From positions 992,001 to 1,056,000 of the forward strand of contig NZ_QPIG01000001.1 of the NCBI RefSeq assembly GCF_003337215.1: a stretch of DNA of 64,000 bases, read 5' to 3'. The notes beneath the pieces were generated by a model that saw only the letters and a list, made by a program, of their open reading frames with translations, was not told the DNA's origin and ran no database searches. The position numbers and the translations under genes are program-made. Source of the stretch: Oceanihabitans sediminis (GTDB taxonomy: Bacteria > Bacteroidota > Bacteroidia > Flavobacteriales > Flavobacteriaceae). Positions 8,343-17,161 of this stretch are shown piece after piece. Positions within the stretch are counted from its first letter, which is position 1. Every line of letters begins with the position of its first letter.

Positions 8343-8370
8343 AAACTCCAACACAAATGTATTGGAGTTT
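8343..8370 (-). terminator. Terminator or attenuator between rpsP and rimM
   Basis: AAACTCCAA (8343-8351) pairs with TTGGAGTTT (8362-8370) around a short loop. On the minus strand a T-rich run (TTTTTTG) follows. It lies after the rpsP stop and before rimM, so it would reduce or process rimM transcription. Confidence 0.65.
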
Positions 8371-8392
8371 AAAAGTATAAAAAAATAATTTT

Positions 8393-8893
8393 CTATTCTT
8401 CTTCGTTTGATGCTTCTGCTTCATCAGCAGGTGCCTCTTCTACAACTGGAGCTTGCGCTGCAATTCTAGCTTCGTTAGCTGCTTTTTCTGCTTCTAGCGC
8501 TTTTGCTCTCGCTTCCGCTTCTGCTTTAGATAAACCTTCTTTCTTCGCTTCAATTTTAGCTGCTTTTTCTTCTAACCAAGCAGTGAATTTAGCTTCTGCT
8601 TGCTCTTCTGTTAAAGCACCTTTAGCAACTCCTCCTTTTAAGTGTTTCTTTAAAAGAACCCCTTTGTAAGATAAAATAGCCTTAGCGGTATCTGTTGGTT
8701 GAGCACCATTTTCTAACCATTGTACAGCGCTATCTACATTAATGTCGATAGTAGCAGGGTTAGTAGTTGGGCTGTAAACTCCTAGTTTTTCTAAGAATTT
8801 ACCATCTCTTTTTGCGCGTGAATCCGCAGCAACAATCCAGTAAAAAGGTTTTCCTTTTTTACCGTGTCTTTGTAATCTAATTTTTACAGGCAT
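8393..8893 (-). CDS. rpsP: 30S ribosomal protein S16
   Basis: S16 is an early-assembling protein of the small subunit. The first 80 or so residues are canonical ([55 protein letters not shown]). A C-terminal extension of about 80 residues is rich in Ala, Glu and Lys and ends in a very acidic tail. This makes the protein 166 residues against about 80-90 in E. coli; such extensions are usual in flavobacteria. It is the first gene of the rpsP-rimM unit and has a TAnnTTTG promoter 50 bases upstream. Confidence 0.96.
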   Translation of the reverse strand: MPVKIRLQRHGKKGKPFYWIVAADSRAKRDGKFLEKLGVYSPTTNPATIDINVDSAVQWLENGAQPTDTAKAILSYKGVLLKKHLKGGVAKGALTEEQAEAKFTAWLEEKAAKIEAKKEGLSKAEAEARAKALEAEKAANEARIAAQAPVVEEAPADEAEASNEEE

Positions 8894-8942
8894 AATAATT
8901 AATTCATTAGAGGTTCTCGACCTCTGGTTGTTAATAAGGGTG

Positions 8943-8950
8943 CAAAGATA
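8943..8950 (-). promoter_or_regulatory. -7 promoter element of rpsP
   Basis: On the minus strand TATCTTTG matches TAnnTTTG exactly and is followed by CACC. It lies 50 bases before the rpsP start codon. No clear -33 TTG is present at standard spacing. Confidence 0.65.
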
Positions 8951-9030
8951 CTATAAATTTTTTATTTACATCTTTAATTATTACTCATTTTTTTATATTA
9001 CTTTTAGGGGCTAAAAGGAAATAAAAAGGC

Positions 9031-9708
9031 ATGAAAAAGTTATTAGTTTTATTAGTTTCAGTAGTATTTGTAGTGAGTTGTGGGGACGAATTAGAGTCCA
9101 ATACCCCAGCTTTTCAAGGAGATAAAGATGGTTCTTTATGGAAAGGAGACTACTATAGTGCAGCAATGGACGCTAATGGAAATTTAGTGGTTACTGGTGG
9201 AAAAGGAGGAGAAACGGTGGTGTTAACCATTGCTTCTACCAATGTAGGAAGCTACTCCTTAGGAGACGGAAGTGCTAGTGAAGCTGCTTTTAATAATGTA
9301 GCAGAACTACATTTTTCTACATATAATGATCCGGATCCTGCATTGCAATTATACCCTGCTGACGGAGAAATTACTATAGAGGAATTTAACTTATCTAATA
9401 GAACAGTAACGGGTTCTTTTTGGTTTAATGCTTTTACCGATAGCGGCATGCAAACGGTTAATTATAGCAAAGGCGTTTTTTATCAAATCCCTGTTTCAGG
9501 AACGGTAGACTCTAATATCATTTCTTGTGATGATGCTGTTGCTGCAAGTGTAACAGCGCAAGCTGCTTATGAGGCTGCTACTACGGGTGATGCGAATTAT
9601 AGCGAACTTTGTAATGCTTATAAGGCTGCTTTAGAAGCGCAAATAGTAAGCTGTGGAGATGCTAATGGCGTATTACAAGGACTTATAGACGGATTAAGCT
9701 GCGAATAA
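9031..9708 (+). CDS. Lipoprotein, DUF6252-like
   Basis: This 225-residue protein begins with a lipoprotein signal (VVFVVSC), so Cys17 is the likely lipid anchor. Residues about 30-155 are beta-rich with W, G and S repeats (DGSLWKGDYYSA, GETVVLTIAS, VTGSFWFNAF) and resemble the DUF6252 lipoproteins of flavobacteria. The C-terminal 55 residues form a different, alanine-rich helical segment with three cysteines (SCDDAV, ELCNAY, VSCGDA). No function is known. It is a single gene followed by a strong terminator. Confidence 0.75.
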   Translation: MKKLLVLLVSVVFVVSCGDELESNTPAFQGDKDGSLWKGDYYSAAMDANGNLVVTGGKGGETVVLTIASTNVGSYSLGDGSASEAAFNNVAELHFSTYNDPDPALQLYPADGEITIEEFNLSNRTVTGSFWFNAFTDSGMQTVNYSKGVFYQIPVSGTVDSNIISCDDAVAASVTAQAAYEAATTGDANYSELCNAYKAALEAQIVSCGDANGVLQGLIDGLSCE

Positions 9709-9763
9709 AAAAGCACTATTTTTATACACTAGTTTATAGTGTACTAGATATTGAAATACATAC

Positions 9764-9796
9764 AAAACCAGAGAAGGAAACTTCTCTGGTTTTTTG
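9764..9796 (+). terminator. Strong terminator of DUF6252-like gene
   Basis: AAAACCAGAGAAG (9764-9776), loop GAAA, CTTCTCTGGTTTT (9781-9793), then more T. The stem is a perfect 13 bp with a GNRA-type loop. A weaker hairpin (ACACTA/TAGTGT) lies just upstream at about 9726-9742. Confidence 0.92.
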
Positions 9797-9884
9797 TCTT
9801 TAATATATTATCTATCCTTTAACTTTTTAAGAGCATATTTTTTCTTAATTTTAACGCTCTCATTTATTCTCAAGAAAACATTCT

Positions 9885-12800
9885 ATGTACTTAATTTTTG
9901 ATACTGAAACTACCGGTTTACCAAAGCGTTGGGATGCACCAATTACGGATACAGATAATTGGCCTCGATGTATACAAATAGCATGGCAACTGCACGATGC
10001 TATGGGAAACTGTATCGAGCATCAAGATTATTTGGTGAAGCCAGAGGGTTTTAATATTCCTTATGATGCGGAGAAAATTCATGGTATTTCTACCGAGCTT
10101 GCTCAAGAGCAGGGAGTGACCCTAGAGGAAGTTTTAGAGAAGTTCAATATCGCTTTAAGTAAAGCGAAATTTGTAGTGGGTCAGAATGTAAAGTTTGACC
10201 TGAATATTATGGGAGCAGAATTTGTGCGTAAGGATGTGGCAAACCCCTTACAGGAGCTTCCGGTTTTAGATACCTGTACGGAAGATACGGCAAACCTATG
10301 TCAGATTCCTGGAGGTAGATACGGAAAGTTTAAGCTGCCGACTTTAACGGAGTTACATCAGTTTTTATTTGATGCTCCCTTTGCGGAAGCGCATAATGCA
10401 ACTGCCGATGTGGAAGCAACGACGCGTTGTTTTTTAGAGTTGATTAGAAGAGAGCAGTACACCGTAGAACAATTAGATGTACAGCCAGATTATTTTCAGA
10501 AATTCTCACAGGCGAATCCGCAACCTATTCAGCTAATAGGTTTAAAACATATCAACCTAAAGCGGGAAAGTGCTAAGATTAACGAACGCTTACAAAAGGC
10601 GCAGGCTTCCGATTTATCTACCAGTGAGATAAAGGAGAATATTGAAAGTCTAGAGGCAGTAGAATTTGCACACCTGCATAACCATTCGCAGTTCTCAGTA
10701 TTACAATCCACTATTAGTATTCCGGACTTGGTAGCTGCAGCAGCAGAACACAATATGCCCGCCGTTGCACTTACAGACCATGCGAATATGATGGGAGCTT
10801 TTCACTTTGTAAAAGCAGTAAGTAATCATAATAAAGGAGTGCAGGCCAAAAATGCCGAAGCGATTGAAAGAGGGGAAACTCCTAAATTAAAAGAAATAAA
10901 ACCGATTGTTGGTTGTGAGTTTTTTGTTTGTGAAGACCATACAGATAAAACCCGTAAGGATAACGGCTATCAAATAGTATTAATTGCAAAGAATAAAAAG
11001 GGCTACCATAACCTAGCGAAACTTTCTTCGCATGCCTTTGTAGATGGTTTTTATTACCTACCAAGAATTGATAAAAAACTTATAGAACAATATAAAGAAG
11101 ACCTAATCTGTTTAACCGGAAACCTGTACGGGGAAGTACCTAGTAAGGTGTTAAACGTGGGAGAAAACCAAGCCGAAGAAGCACTTTTATGGTGGAAAGA
11201 ACAGTTTGGTGATGACTTGTATATCGAAATCATGCGTCATAACCAGGAGGATGAAAATCGTGTAAACCCAGTACTAATAGAGTTTTCTAAAAAGCATAAT
11301 GTCAAGTTAGTTGCAACCAATAATACTTACTATTGTAAACAGGAAGATGCCAATGCTCACGATATTTTACTTTGTGTAAAAGATGGGGAGAAACAGGCGA
11401 CTCCAATAGGTAGAGGGCGTGGCTATAGATACGGTTTACCCAACCAAGAGTATTATTTCAAGTCTTCGGAAGAGATGAAAAACCTTTTTAAGGATGTTCC
11501 GGAAGCGATTATAAATATTCAAGAGGTAGTAGATAAGATTGAAGCCTTTGTATTGGCTCGTGATGTTTTATTACCAGCCTTCGATATTCCGGAGGAGTTT
11601 AAGGATGCAGCGGATTTAGCAGATAATGGTAAACGAGGGGAGAATAAATTTCTTCGTCATTTAACTTATGAAGGAGCTAAAGAACGCTATGGTGAACTAA
11701 CGGAAGAAATTACAGAAAGACTAGACTTCGAATTAGGGGTGATTGAAAATACGGGCTATCCTGGGTATTTCTTAATTGTGGAGGACTTTATTCGCGAGGC
11801 AAGAAATATGGACGTTTCGGTAGGTCCAGGTCGTGGATCGGCTGCAGGTTCGGTGGTAGCCTATTGTTTGAAGATTACCAATATCGACCCGATGAAGTAC
11901 AACCTGCTTTTTGAGCGTTTCTTAAATCCGGATCGTGTGAGTATGCCAGATATCGATATCGATTTTGATGATGAAGGTCGTGGTCGCGTAATGGAATACG
12001 TAATCAATAAGTACGGAAGCAACCAGGTAGCGCAGATTATTACCTACGGAACCATGGCAGCAAAATCTTCTATTCGAGATACTGCCCGAGTTCTAGATTT
12101 ACCATTATTCGACGCCGATAGAATTGCCAAGTTGATTCCTACCATGTCTAAGTTAGGAAAGATCTTTGGTGCCGATGAGAAGAAGCTGAAAGGCATGTTC
12201 CGTGCGGAAGATTTAGAGAAAGTAAATGAGCTTTTAAATATTTCGGAAGGAGAAGATTTGCAAGCGGAAACCGTAAACCTAGCTAGAACCTTAGAGGGTT
12301 CGGTTCGTAATACCGGTATACATGCCTGTGGGGTGATTATTACTCCAGATGATATTACCAAGTTCGTTCCGGTTTCTACCGCAAAAGATTCCGATTTATA
12401 TGTAACGCAGTTTGATAACTCCGTTGTGGAGGATGCTGGGCTGCTTAAAATGGACTTCTTAGGATTAAAAACACTTACCCTAATTAAGGATACCGTTAAA
12501 ATCGTTAAGGCGAAACACGATATTTTATTAGATCCAGATAGCTTTCCGTTGGATGACGAGAAAACTTATGAGCTTTTCCAAAGAGGAGAAACGGTTGGAG
12601 TGTTCCAATACGAATCTCCTGGAATGCAGAAACACTTAAAGGAATTAAAGCCTACGGTGTTTGAAGATTTAATTGCGATGAACGCCTTGTATCGTCCGGG
12701 ACCTATGGAATACATTCCGAGTTTTACCAGACGTAAGCACGGGGAGGAAGAAATTGAATATGACCTTCCTGCCATGGAGGAATATTTAAAAGAAACCTAC

Positions 12801-14267
12801 GGTATTACGGTTTACCAAGAGCAGGTGATGTTGCTGTCGCAAAAGTTAGCCGATTTTACCAAGGGTGAAGCCGATGTACTTCGTAAAGCGATGGGTAAAA
12901 AGCAAATTGCCGTGCTGGATAAAATGAAACCGAAATTTATTGAACAGGCTGCAGCGAACGGACATGACGAAAAGAAACTAGAGAAAATTTGGAAAGACTG
13001 GGAAGCATTTGCTAGTTATGCCTTCAATAAATCCCACTCTACTTGTTATGCGTGGATTGCCTACCAAACAGCTTATTTAAAAGCACATTACCCTGCAGAA
13101 TATATGGCAGCAGTGCTTTCTAATAATATGAACGATATCAAATCGGTTACCTTCTTTATGGAAGAATGTAAGCGTATGCGATTAGATGTACTTGGCCCAG
13201 ATGTAAATGAAAGTTTCTATAAATTCTCTGTAAACCAAGACAACGCCGTTCGTTTCGGAATGGGAGCTATCAAAGGAGTTGGGCAAGGAGCAGTAAGAAC
13301 TATTGTTGAAAACAGAAAAGACGGTCCGTATAAGTCTATTTTCGACTTAGCAAAACGCATCGATTTACGTGCTGCAAATAAAAAAGCATTTGAAAACCTA
13401 GCACTTGCTGGAGGTTTCGATTGCTTCGCAGATACGCATAGAGCGCAGTATTTTCATGATGAGGGAGATGGCATTACTTTCTTAGAGAAAGCAGTAAAAT
13501 ACGGAGCAAAACACCAAGAGAATGAAAACTCCGCCCAAGTAAGTCTGTTTGGTGCAGCTAGTGATGTACAAATTGAAGAGCCGGTTGTTCCTCCTTGTGA
13601 AGAATGGGGAACCATGGAGAAACTAGCGCAAGAGCGAGAAGTAGTTGGTATTTATATTTCTGGTCACCCGCTAGATGATTTTAAAACAGAAATGAAAACT
13701 TTCTGTAATGCAAACTTGGCACTGTTTAACGATCTGGAAAAATATGTAAATAGAGAGCTTACCTTCGGTGGTGTGGTAACCGATGTGCAGCACCGAGTTA
13801 GTAAACAAGGAAAAGGTTGGGCGCTTTTTACCATGGAAGACTATACCGATAGTTTCGAGTTTAGAATTTTTGGGGAAGAGTATTTGAAGTTCCGACACTT
13901 CTTGATGAAAAATAACTTTGTATATGTAAAGGTGTTTATTCGTGAAGGTTGGGTGAATAAGGATACCGGTAAAAAATCCGATCCTAGAATGCAGTTTAAT
14001 AGTTTCCAATTGCTACATGATGTGATGGAAACCTATGCGAAAAAGATTTCTATTCAACTAAATATTAGAGATATTGAAGAAAATACCATTCGTTCCTTAA
14101 AAGAACTTTTCAATATGCATCCAGGAAATCAGGCATTAAATTTTGTGGTGTATGATAATGCGGAACAGATAAAACTACAAATGATTAGTAGAAAACAAAA
14201 GGTGCGAGTAAGTCAGGAACTCTTAAATGAATTAGAAGCACAGCAGGTTTATTATAAACTGAACTAG
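9885..14267 (+). CDS. dnaE: DNA polymerase III alpha subunit with N-terminal proofreading exonuclease
   Basis: This is the replicative polymerase catalytic subunit. The 1460 residues start with a DnaQ-type 3'-5' exonuclease (about 1-200) with DTETTG at residues 7-12 and a HNATADVEAT motif III. So proofreading is carried on the same chain as the polymerase. A PHP domain starts near residue 261 (HLHNHSQFS, ALTDHANM). The polymerase core has GPGRGSAAGS (about 647) and the catalytic PDIDIDFDDEGRGR (about 688), with a further Asp in KMDFLGLKTL. The C-terminal region has an OB fold (LTFGGVVTDV, about 1291). All expected acidic residues are present. It is monocistronic. Confidence 0.96.
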   Translation: MYLIFDTETTGLPKRWDAPITDTDNWPRCIQIAWQLHDAMGNCIEHQDYLVKPEGFNIPYDAEKIHGISTELAQEQGVTLEEVLEKFNIALSKAKFVVGQNVKFDLNIMGAEFVRKDVANPLQELPVLDTCTEDTANLCQIPGGRYGKFKLPTLTELHQFLFDAPFAEAHNATADVEATTRCFLELIRREQYTVEQLDVQPDYFQKFSQANPQPIQLIGLKHINLKRESAKINERLQKAQASDLSTSEIKENIESLEAVEFAHLHNHSQFSVLQSTISIPDLVAAAAEHNMPAVALTDHANMMGAFHFVKAVSNHNKGVQAKNAEAIERGETPKLKEIKPIVGCEFFVCEDHTDKTRKDNGYQIVLIAKNKKGYHNLAKLSSHAFVDGFYYLPRIDKKLIEQYKEDLICLTGNLYGEVPSKVLNVGENQAEEALLWWKEQFGDDLYIEIMRHNQEDENRVNPVLIEFSKKHNVKLVATNNTYYCKQEDANAHDILLCVKDGEKQATPIGRGRGYRYGLPNQEYYFKSSEEMKNLFKDVPEAIINIQEVVDKIEAFVLARDVLLPAFDIPEEFKDAADLADNGKRGENKFLRHLTYEGAKERYGELTEEITERLDFELGVIENTGYPGYFLIVEDFIREARNMDVSVGPGRGSAAGSVVAYCLKITNIDPMKYNLLFERFLNPDRVSMPDIDIDFDDEGRGRVMEYVINKYGSNQVAQIITYGTMAAKSSIRDTARVLDLPLFDADRIAKLIPTMSKLGKIFGADEKKLKGMFRAEDLEKVNELLNISEGEDLQAETVNLARTLEGSVRNTGIHACGVIITPDDITKFVPVSTAKDSDLYVTQFDNSVVEDAGLLKMDFLGLKTLTLIKDTVKIVKAKHDILLDPDSFPLDDEKTYELFQRGETVGVFQYESPGMQKHLKELKPTVFEDLIAMNALYRPGPMEYIPSFTRRKHGEEEIEYDLPAMEEYLKETYGITVYQEQVMLLSQKLADFTKGEADVLRKAMGKKQIAVLDKMKPKFIEQAAANGHDEKKLEKIWKDWEAFASYAFNKSHSTCYAWIAYQTAYLKAHYPAEYMAAVLSNNMNDIKSVTFFMEECKRMRLDVLGPDVNESFYKFSVNQDNAVRFGMGAIKGVGQGAVRTIVENRKDGPYKSIFDLAKRIDLRAANKKAFENLALAGGFDCFADTHRAQYFHDEGDGITFLEKAVKYGAKHQENENSAQVSLFGAASDVQIEEPVVPPCEEWGTMEKLAQEREVVGIYISGHPLDDFKTEMKTFCNANLALFNDLEKYVNRELTFGGVVTDVQHRVSKQGKGWALFTMEDYTDSFEFRIFGEEYLKFRHFLMKNNFVYVKVFIREGWVNKDTGKKSDPRMQFNSFQLLHDVMETYAKKISIQLNIRDIEENTIRSLKELFNMHPGNQALNFVVYDNAEQIKLQMISRKQKVRVSQELLNELEAQQVYYKLN

Positions 14268-14660
14268 CTTAATAAAGTATCTATAGAGCACTTATGTCTT
14301 AAACACCTTTTAAGAGTGAGTGTGGTCCTTTTAAAGCGAGTTACAAATGTTCATTCACTAGTGTTTGATATAGGTGGTATTCCAGTTTGATTTCCAAAAA
14401 CAATAGCATTATATTAGCAAAGCAATTTGGTGGAGTTTGTCAGTTCAAATGTTTTGCGAACTGACAAATTCCGAAAAAGCTAAACCATTGTTTTTTAAAA
14501 TGATACCTGGTGAATTAGCTTGTTTTGTATTGAAAATCAGTTAATAGCAGGAAACAATAGCTCTATAAACAAAACAAATTGACAGGTTGTAAGCTTTGGC
14601 AAAATTTTTGACTAATATTGCATATAAACAAGAAGTACAATTTAATTAAAACATAAAATT
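14268..14660. other. Intergenic region dnaE-trxA
   Basis: This 393-base gap contains the fold-back block at 14353-14515 and a weak trxA promoter (TAATATTG at 14613-14620, one base off TAnnTTTG). Nothing else was recognised in it. Confidence 0.5.
14353..14515. repeat. Fold-back (MITE-like) element
   Basis: A 163-base block between dnaE and trxA is an imperfect inverted repeat. Its centre is a perfect 11-bp pair, TTTGTCAGTTC (14436-14446) and GAACTGACAAA (14458-14468). Further out AAAAACAAT pairs with ATTGTTTTTT-type sequence, and the ends ATTCACTAG (14353-14361) and CTGGTGAAT (14507-14515) also pair. The left arm is longer than the right. There is no coding capacity. A non-autonomous mobile element is one explanation. 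Confidence 0.55.
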
Positions 14661-14978
14661 ATGGCATTAGAAATCACAGATGCAAACTTTGAAGAAACAG
14701 TATTAAAAAGCGACAAGCCAGTAATGGTAGACTTTTGGGCAGCTTGGTGTGGACCATGTAGAATGGTTGGACCAATCATCGATGAGCTAAGTACAGAGTA
14801 CGAAGGAAAAGCTGTTGTTGGTAAGTTAGACGTAGATGCAAACCAAGAATTTGCTGCAAAATACGGTGTTCGTAACATCCCAACTGTTTTAGTATTCCAA
14901 AACGGAGAAGTAGTAGGTCGCCAAGTAGGTGTATCTCCTAAAAAAGCTTATGCAGAAGCTTTAGACTCTCTTTTATAA
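14661..14978 (+). CDS. trxA: Thioredoxin
   Basis: This 105-residue cytoplasmic disulfide reductase has the canonical active site WCGPC (Cys30, Cys33), the DFWAAWCGPC context, the buried Asp of VMVDFW, and the cis-proline loop RNIPTVLVF. Length and motifs are those of classical TrxA. It accepts electrons from thioredoxin reductase and reduces ribonucleotide reductase and other partners. It forms its own unit with a clear terminator. Confidence 0.97.
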   Translation: MALEITDANFEETVLKSDKPVMVDFWAAWCGPCRMVGPIIDELSTEYEGKAVVGKLDVDANQEFAAKYGVRNIPTVLVFQNGEVVGRQVGVSPKKAYAEALDSLL

Positions 14979-15000
14979 TATAAAAAGTAAAAGAAAAGAT

Positions 15001-15032
15001 AAAAGGTTTGCTGTTATGGCAAACCTTTTTTA
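15001..15032 (+). terminator. Terminator of trxA
   Basis: AAAAGGTTTGC (15001-15011) pairs perfectly with GCAAACCTTTT (15019-15029) and is followed by T residues. Confidence 0.9.
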
Positions 15033-15052
15033 GTTTAGAGCTAAGATCATTA

Positions 15053-15158
15053 GGGCGTTTTTTCTTTTGCAGAAAAAGCAAAAGAAAACCAGGCTTTCCG
15101 CTATATCTTTTTTGCTTTTGATGGCAAAAAAGGATGCCGCTGCAATCCTTAACGCAAG
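15053..15158 (+). repeat. Dispersed intergenic repeat, copy A
   Basis: This copy runs from GGGCGTT to GCAATCCTTAACGCAAG. It shares the core GCTTTCCGCTATATCTTTTTT and GCAAAAAAGGATGCCGCTG-type sequence with the block at 28873-28982, which is in the opposite orientation. A more diverged copy is at 37824-37993. It ends 15 bases before the DUF58 start codon and contains that frame's upstream stop. Confidence 0.7.
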
Positions 15159-15173
15159 CTAAACCAAAGAACA

Positions 15174-16103
15174 TTGAACTTAAGAGACGAACTTCATAAA
15201 GCCGGAGGATTTAAAAACCTAGAACTACTCGCTAAGCAGGTGGTAGAAGGTTTTATTTCCGGAATGCATAAAAGTCCCTTTCATGGCTTTTCAGCAGAAT
15301 TTGCCGAACATAAAATCTACAACCAAGGAGAAAGTACCCGGCATATAGACTGGAAACTCTTTGCAAAAACAGATAAGCTCTATACAAAACGCTATGACGA
15401 CGAAACCAACCTGCGTTGTCATATCATTATAGACAATAGTAGTTCTATGCATTATCCTCAAATGCAAAACTTCTCTATAAACAACTTAAACAAAATAGCT
15501 TTTTCGGCTTTGGCTGCTGCTTCTTTAATGCATATGCTTAAAAAGCAAAGAGACGCTGTAGGTTTAAGTATTTATAGTGACGCCTATGATTTCTATGCAC
15601 CAGAGAAAGGAAGTGAGAGGCACCACCAAATGCTGCTTCATCAATTAAGTGAAACGGTAGTTACTAAGCAGCTAAACAAAAAAACGGAAACTTATAACTA
15701 TTTACATCTAATTGCAGAAAAGATTCACAGACGTTCGTTAATCTTTCTATTTACAGATATGCTTCAAACAGGTGAGGACGAAACAAAGCTATTTGAAGCC
15801 CTAAGGCATTTAAAACACAATAAACATGAAGTGGTACTTTTTCATGTCTTTGATAAAAAGAAAGAATTAAGCTTCGATTTTGACAATAAACCAAAGCGTT
15901 TTGTAGATGTAGAGACTGGAGAGCATATAAATCTCTATTCTGAAAGCATAAAAGATAATTATGAAGCAGCAATTTCAAGTTATTTTCAGGAGCTGCGATT
16001 AAAATGTGGACAATACCGAATAAAATATGTGGAATCGGATATAAATTTAAATTTTGATAACATCCTGACAACCTATATGATAGAGCGTCAAAGGTTCCTT
16101 TAG
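15174..16103 (+). CDS. DUF58 / vWA-like protein, TTG start
   Basis: DUF58 proteins are von Willebrand A-like and usually pair with MoxR-type AAA ATPases in envelope or stress functions. This one has 309 residues. The DUF58 signature is GEST RHIDWKLFAKTDKLY-type sequence at about 52-70, and a MIDAS-like DNSSSM follows. Homologues start with M-N-L-x-D-E-L, which here begins at a TTG; an in-frame stop 24 bases upstream excludes an earlier ATG. So TTG is the likely start codon. No moxR gene is adjacent, which is unusual for the family. A dispersed repeat abuts the 5' end. Confidence 0.85.
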   Translation: MNLRDELHKAGGFKNLELLAKQVVEGFISGMHKSPFHGFSAEFAEHKIYNQGESTRHIDWKLFAKTDKLYTKRYDDETNLRCHIIIDNSSSMHYPQMQNFSINNLNKIAFSALAAASLMHMLKKQRDAVGLSIYSDAYDFYAPEKGSERHHQMLLHQLSETVVTKQLNKKTETYNYLHLIAEKIHRRSLIFLFTDMLQTGEDETKLFEALRHLKHNKHEVVLFHVFDKKKELSFDFDNKPKRFVDVETGEHINLYSESIKDNYEAAISSYFQELRLKCGQYRIKYVESDINLNFDNILTTYMIERQRFL

Positions 16104-16135
16104 CAAAAATTTTTTTAAAAAAAATGAAAAAAATG

Positions 16136-16166
16136 TTTGTGATATTAGAAATGAGGTGTATATTTG
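16136..16166 (+). promoter_or_regulatory. Promoter of tRNA-Asp
   Basis: TTTG (16136-16139), 19 bases, then TATATTTG (16159-16166) is a textbook Bacteroidota promoter. The tRNA begins 18 bases after the -7 element. Confidence 0.85.
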
Positions 16167-16184
16167 CAATCGCAATTGAGCAAC

Positions 16185-16258
16185 GGTCTGGTAGTTCAGC
16201 TGGTTAGAATACCTGCCTGTCACGCAGGGGGTCGCGGGTTCGAGTCCCGTCCAGACCG
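16185..16258 (+). tRNA. tRNA-Asp (GTC)
   Basis: The acceptor stem GGTCTGG pairs with CCAGACC, with G as discriminator base. The anticodon stem CCTGC.. / GCAGG encloses a loop with GTC, and the T arm GCGGGTTCGAGTCCCGT is canonical. The 74-base length is normal. The CCA end is not encoded, so it must be added enzymatically. Confidence 0.97.
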
Positions 16259-16270
16259 CTAAAATTGCTA

Positions 16271-16302
16271 AAAAGCTTCAAAGTATTTTGGAGCTTTTTT
16301 TT
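16271..16302 (+). terminator. Terminator after tRNA-Asp
   Basis: AAAAGCTTCAAA (16271-16282) pairs with TTTGGAGCTTTT (16287-16298) with one G-U pair, and eight T residues follow the GAGC. Confidence 0.9.
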
Positions 16303-16438
16303 GGCGATAAAAATTAGTTGTGTTGTTTGATAGATGTAAGAGTCTATCAATGGTTTAAGTAGTTAAACCGATGGAAAGCTTTCCTTTTTTCTTAATTGAA
16401 GATTGGGACGCTTTTTTATTTTAGGCTAGTTTTTACTT

Positions 16439-16948
16439 TTAAAAAGCGAAGATAGCAGTTCTAAATTCCCATACTGTCATCATAAAGAATCCAAAATAAA
16501 CTACTGCAACAGCAAATTTCAAGAATGTGCCTGTCAAGAAGCCTAGAAAAGATCCAAAAGCAGCTCGTATAGCAGTTTTAGAATCTGCCTTGTTTAGTAG
16601 CTCTCCTACCAAAGCTCCAACAAAAGGCCATATCACAATACCAAAAGCACCAAGAATTGGAAAAAAGATAGCAACAAGTAGTCCAACGGTAGTTCCTATC
16701 ATTCCTAATTTGCTTCCGCCAAACTTTTTTGTTCCTAATGCAGGAATAATATAATCTAAAGCAAAAACAATAAGGGCAATAACTAAAGTGATTACTAAAA
16801 AGCTGTTGTTGTTAGGAACCGCTTCTGTTAAGTATAAAAGTAATAGTCCAATCCAACTTAATGGTGGGCCAGGTAAAATAGGTAAGAAGCTACCTAAAAC
16901 GCCAAAAATCATAAAAAGGAAACCTAGAATGGTTAAGAATATATCCAT
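16439..16948 (-). CDS. DUF456 membrane protein
   Basis: This 169-residue, very hydrophobic protein has about four to five membrane segments. The N-terminal half carries the DUF456 pattern PILPGPPLSWIGLLLL. The middle contains TKKFGGSKLGMIGTTVG and the glycine-rich FPFLGAFG-like turn. The C-terminal half has GALVGELLN and FGSFLGFLTGTFLK. The family is widespread and its function is unknown. It stands alone on the minus strand between tRNA-Asp and a plus-strand lipoprotein. Confidence 0.85.
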   Translation of the reverse strand: MDIFLTILGFLFMIFGVLGSFLPILPGPPLSWIGLLLLYLTEAVPNNNSFLVITLVIALIVFALDYIIPALGTKKFGGSKLGMIGTTVGLLVAIFFPILGAFGIVIWPFVGALVGELLNKADSKTAIRAAFGSFLGFLTGTFLKFAVAVVYFGFFMMTVWEFRTAIFAF

Positions 16949-17161
16949 GTGTTGTTTTTAATATAGGTCTAATTTAAGGAAAGAATGTTACAAGTTGCAA
17001 ACAAATCAGGAGCTAAGGACTTAGATAAAGAAAATTTTAGTCCGTTTTATCTGCTTTAAAAAAAATCGTAAATTCCCTTTTGTAAAGGAAATAGGTTTCA
17101 AACGAATATTTAAGCCTGTTTGCGCTTAAGAACTAATAATATTGTACATTTCGGTTTTCTA

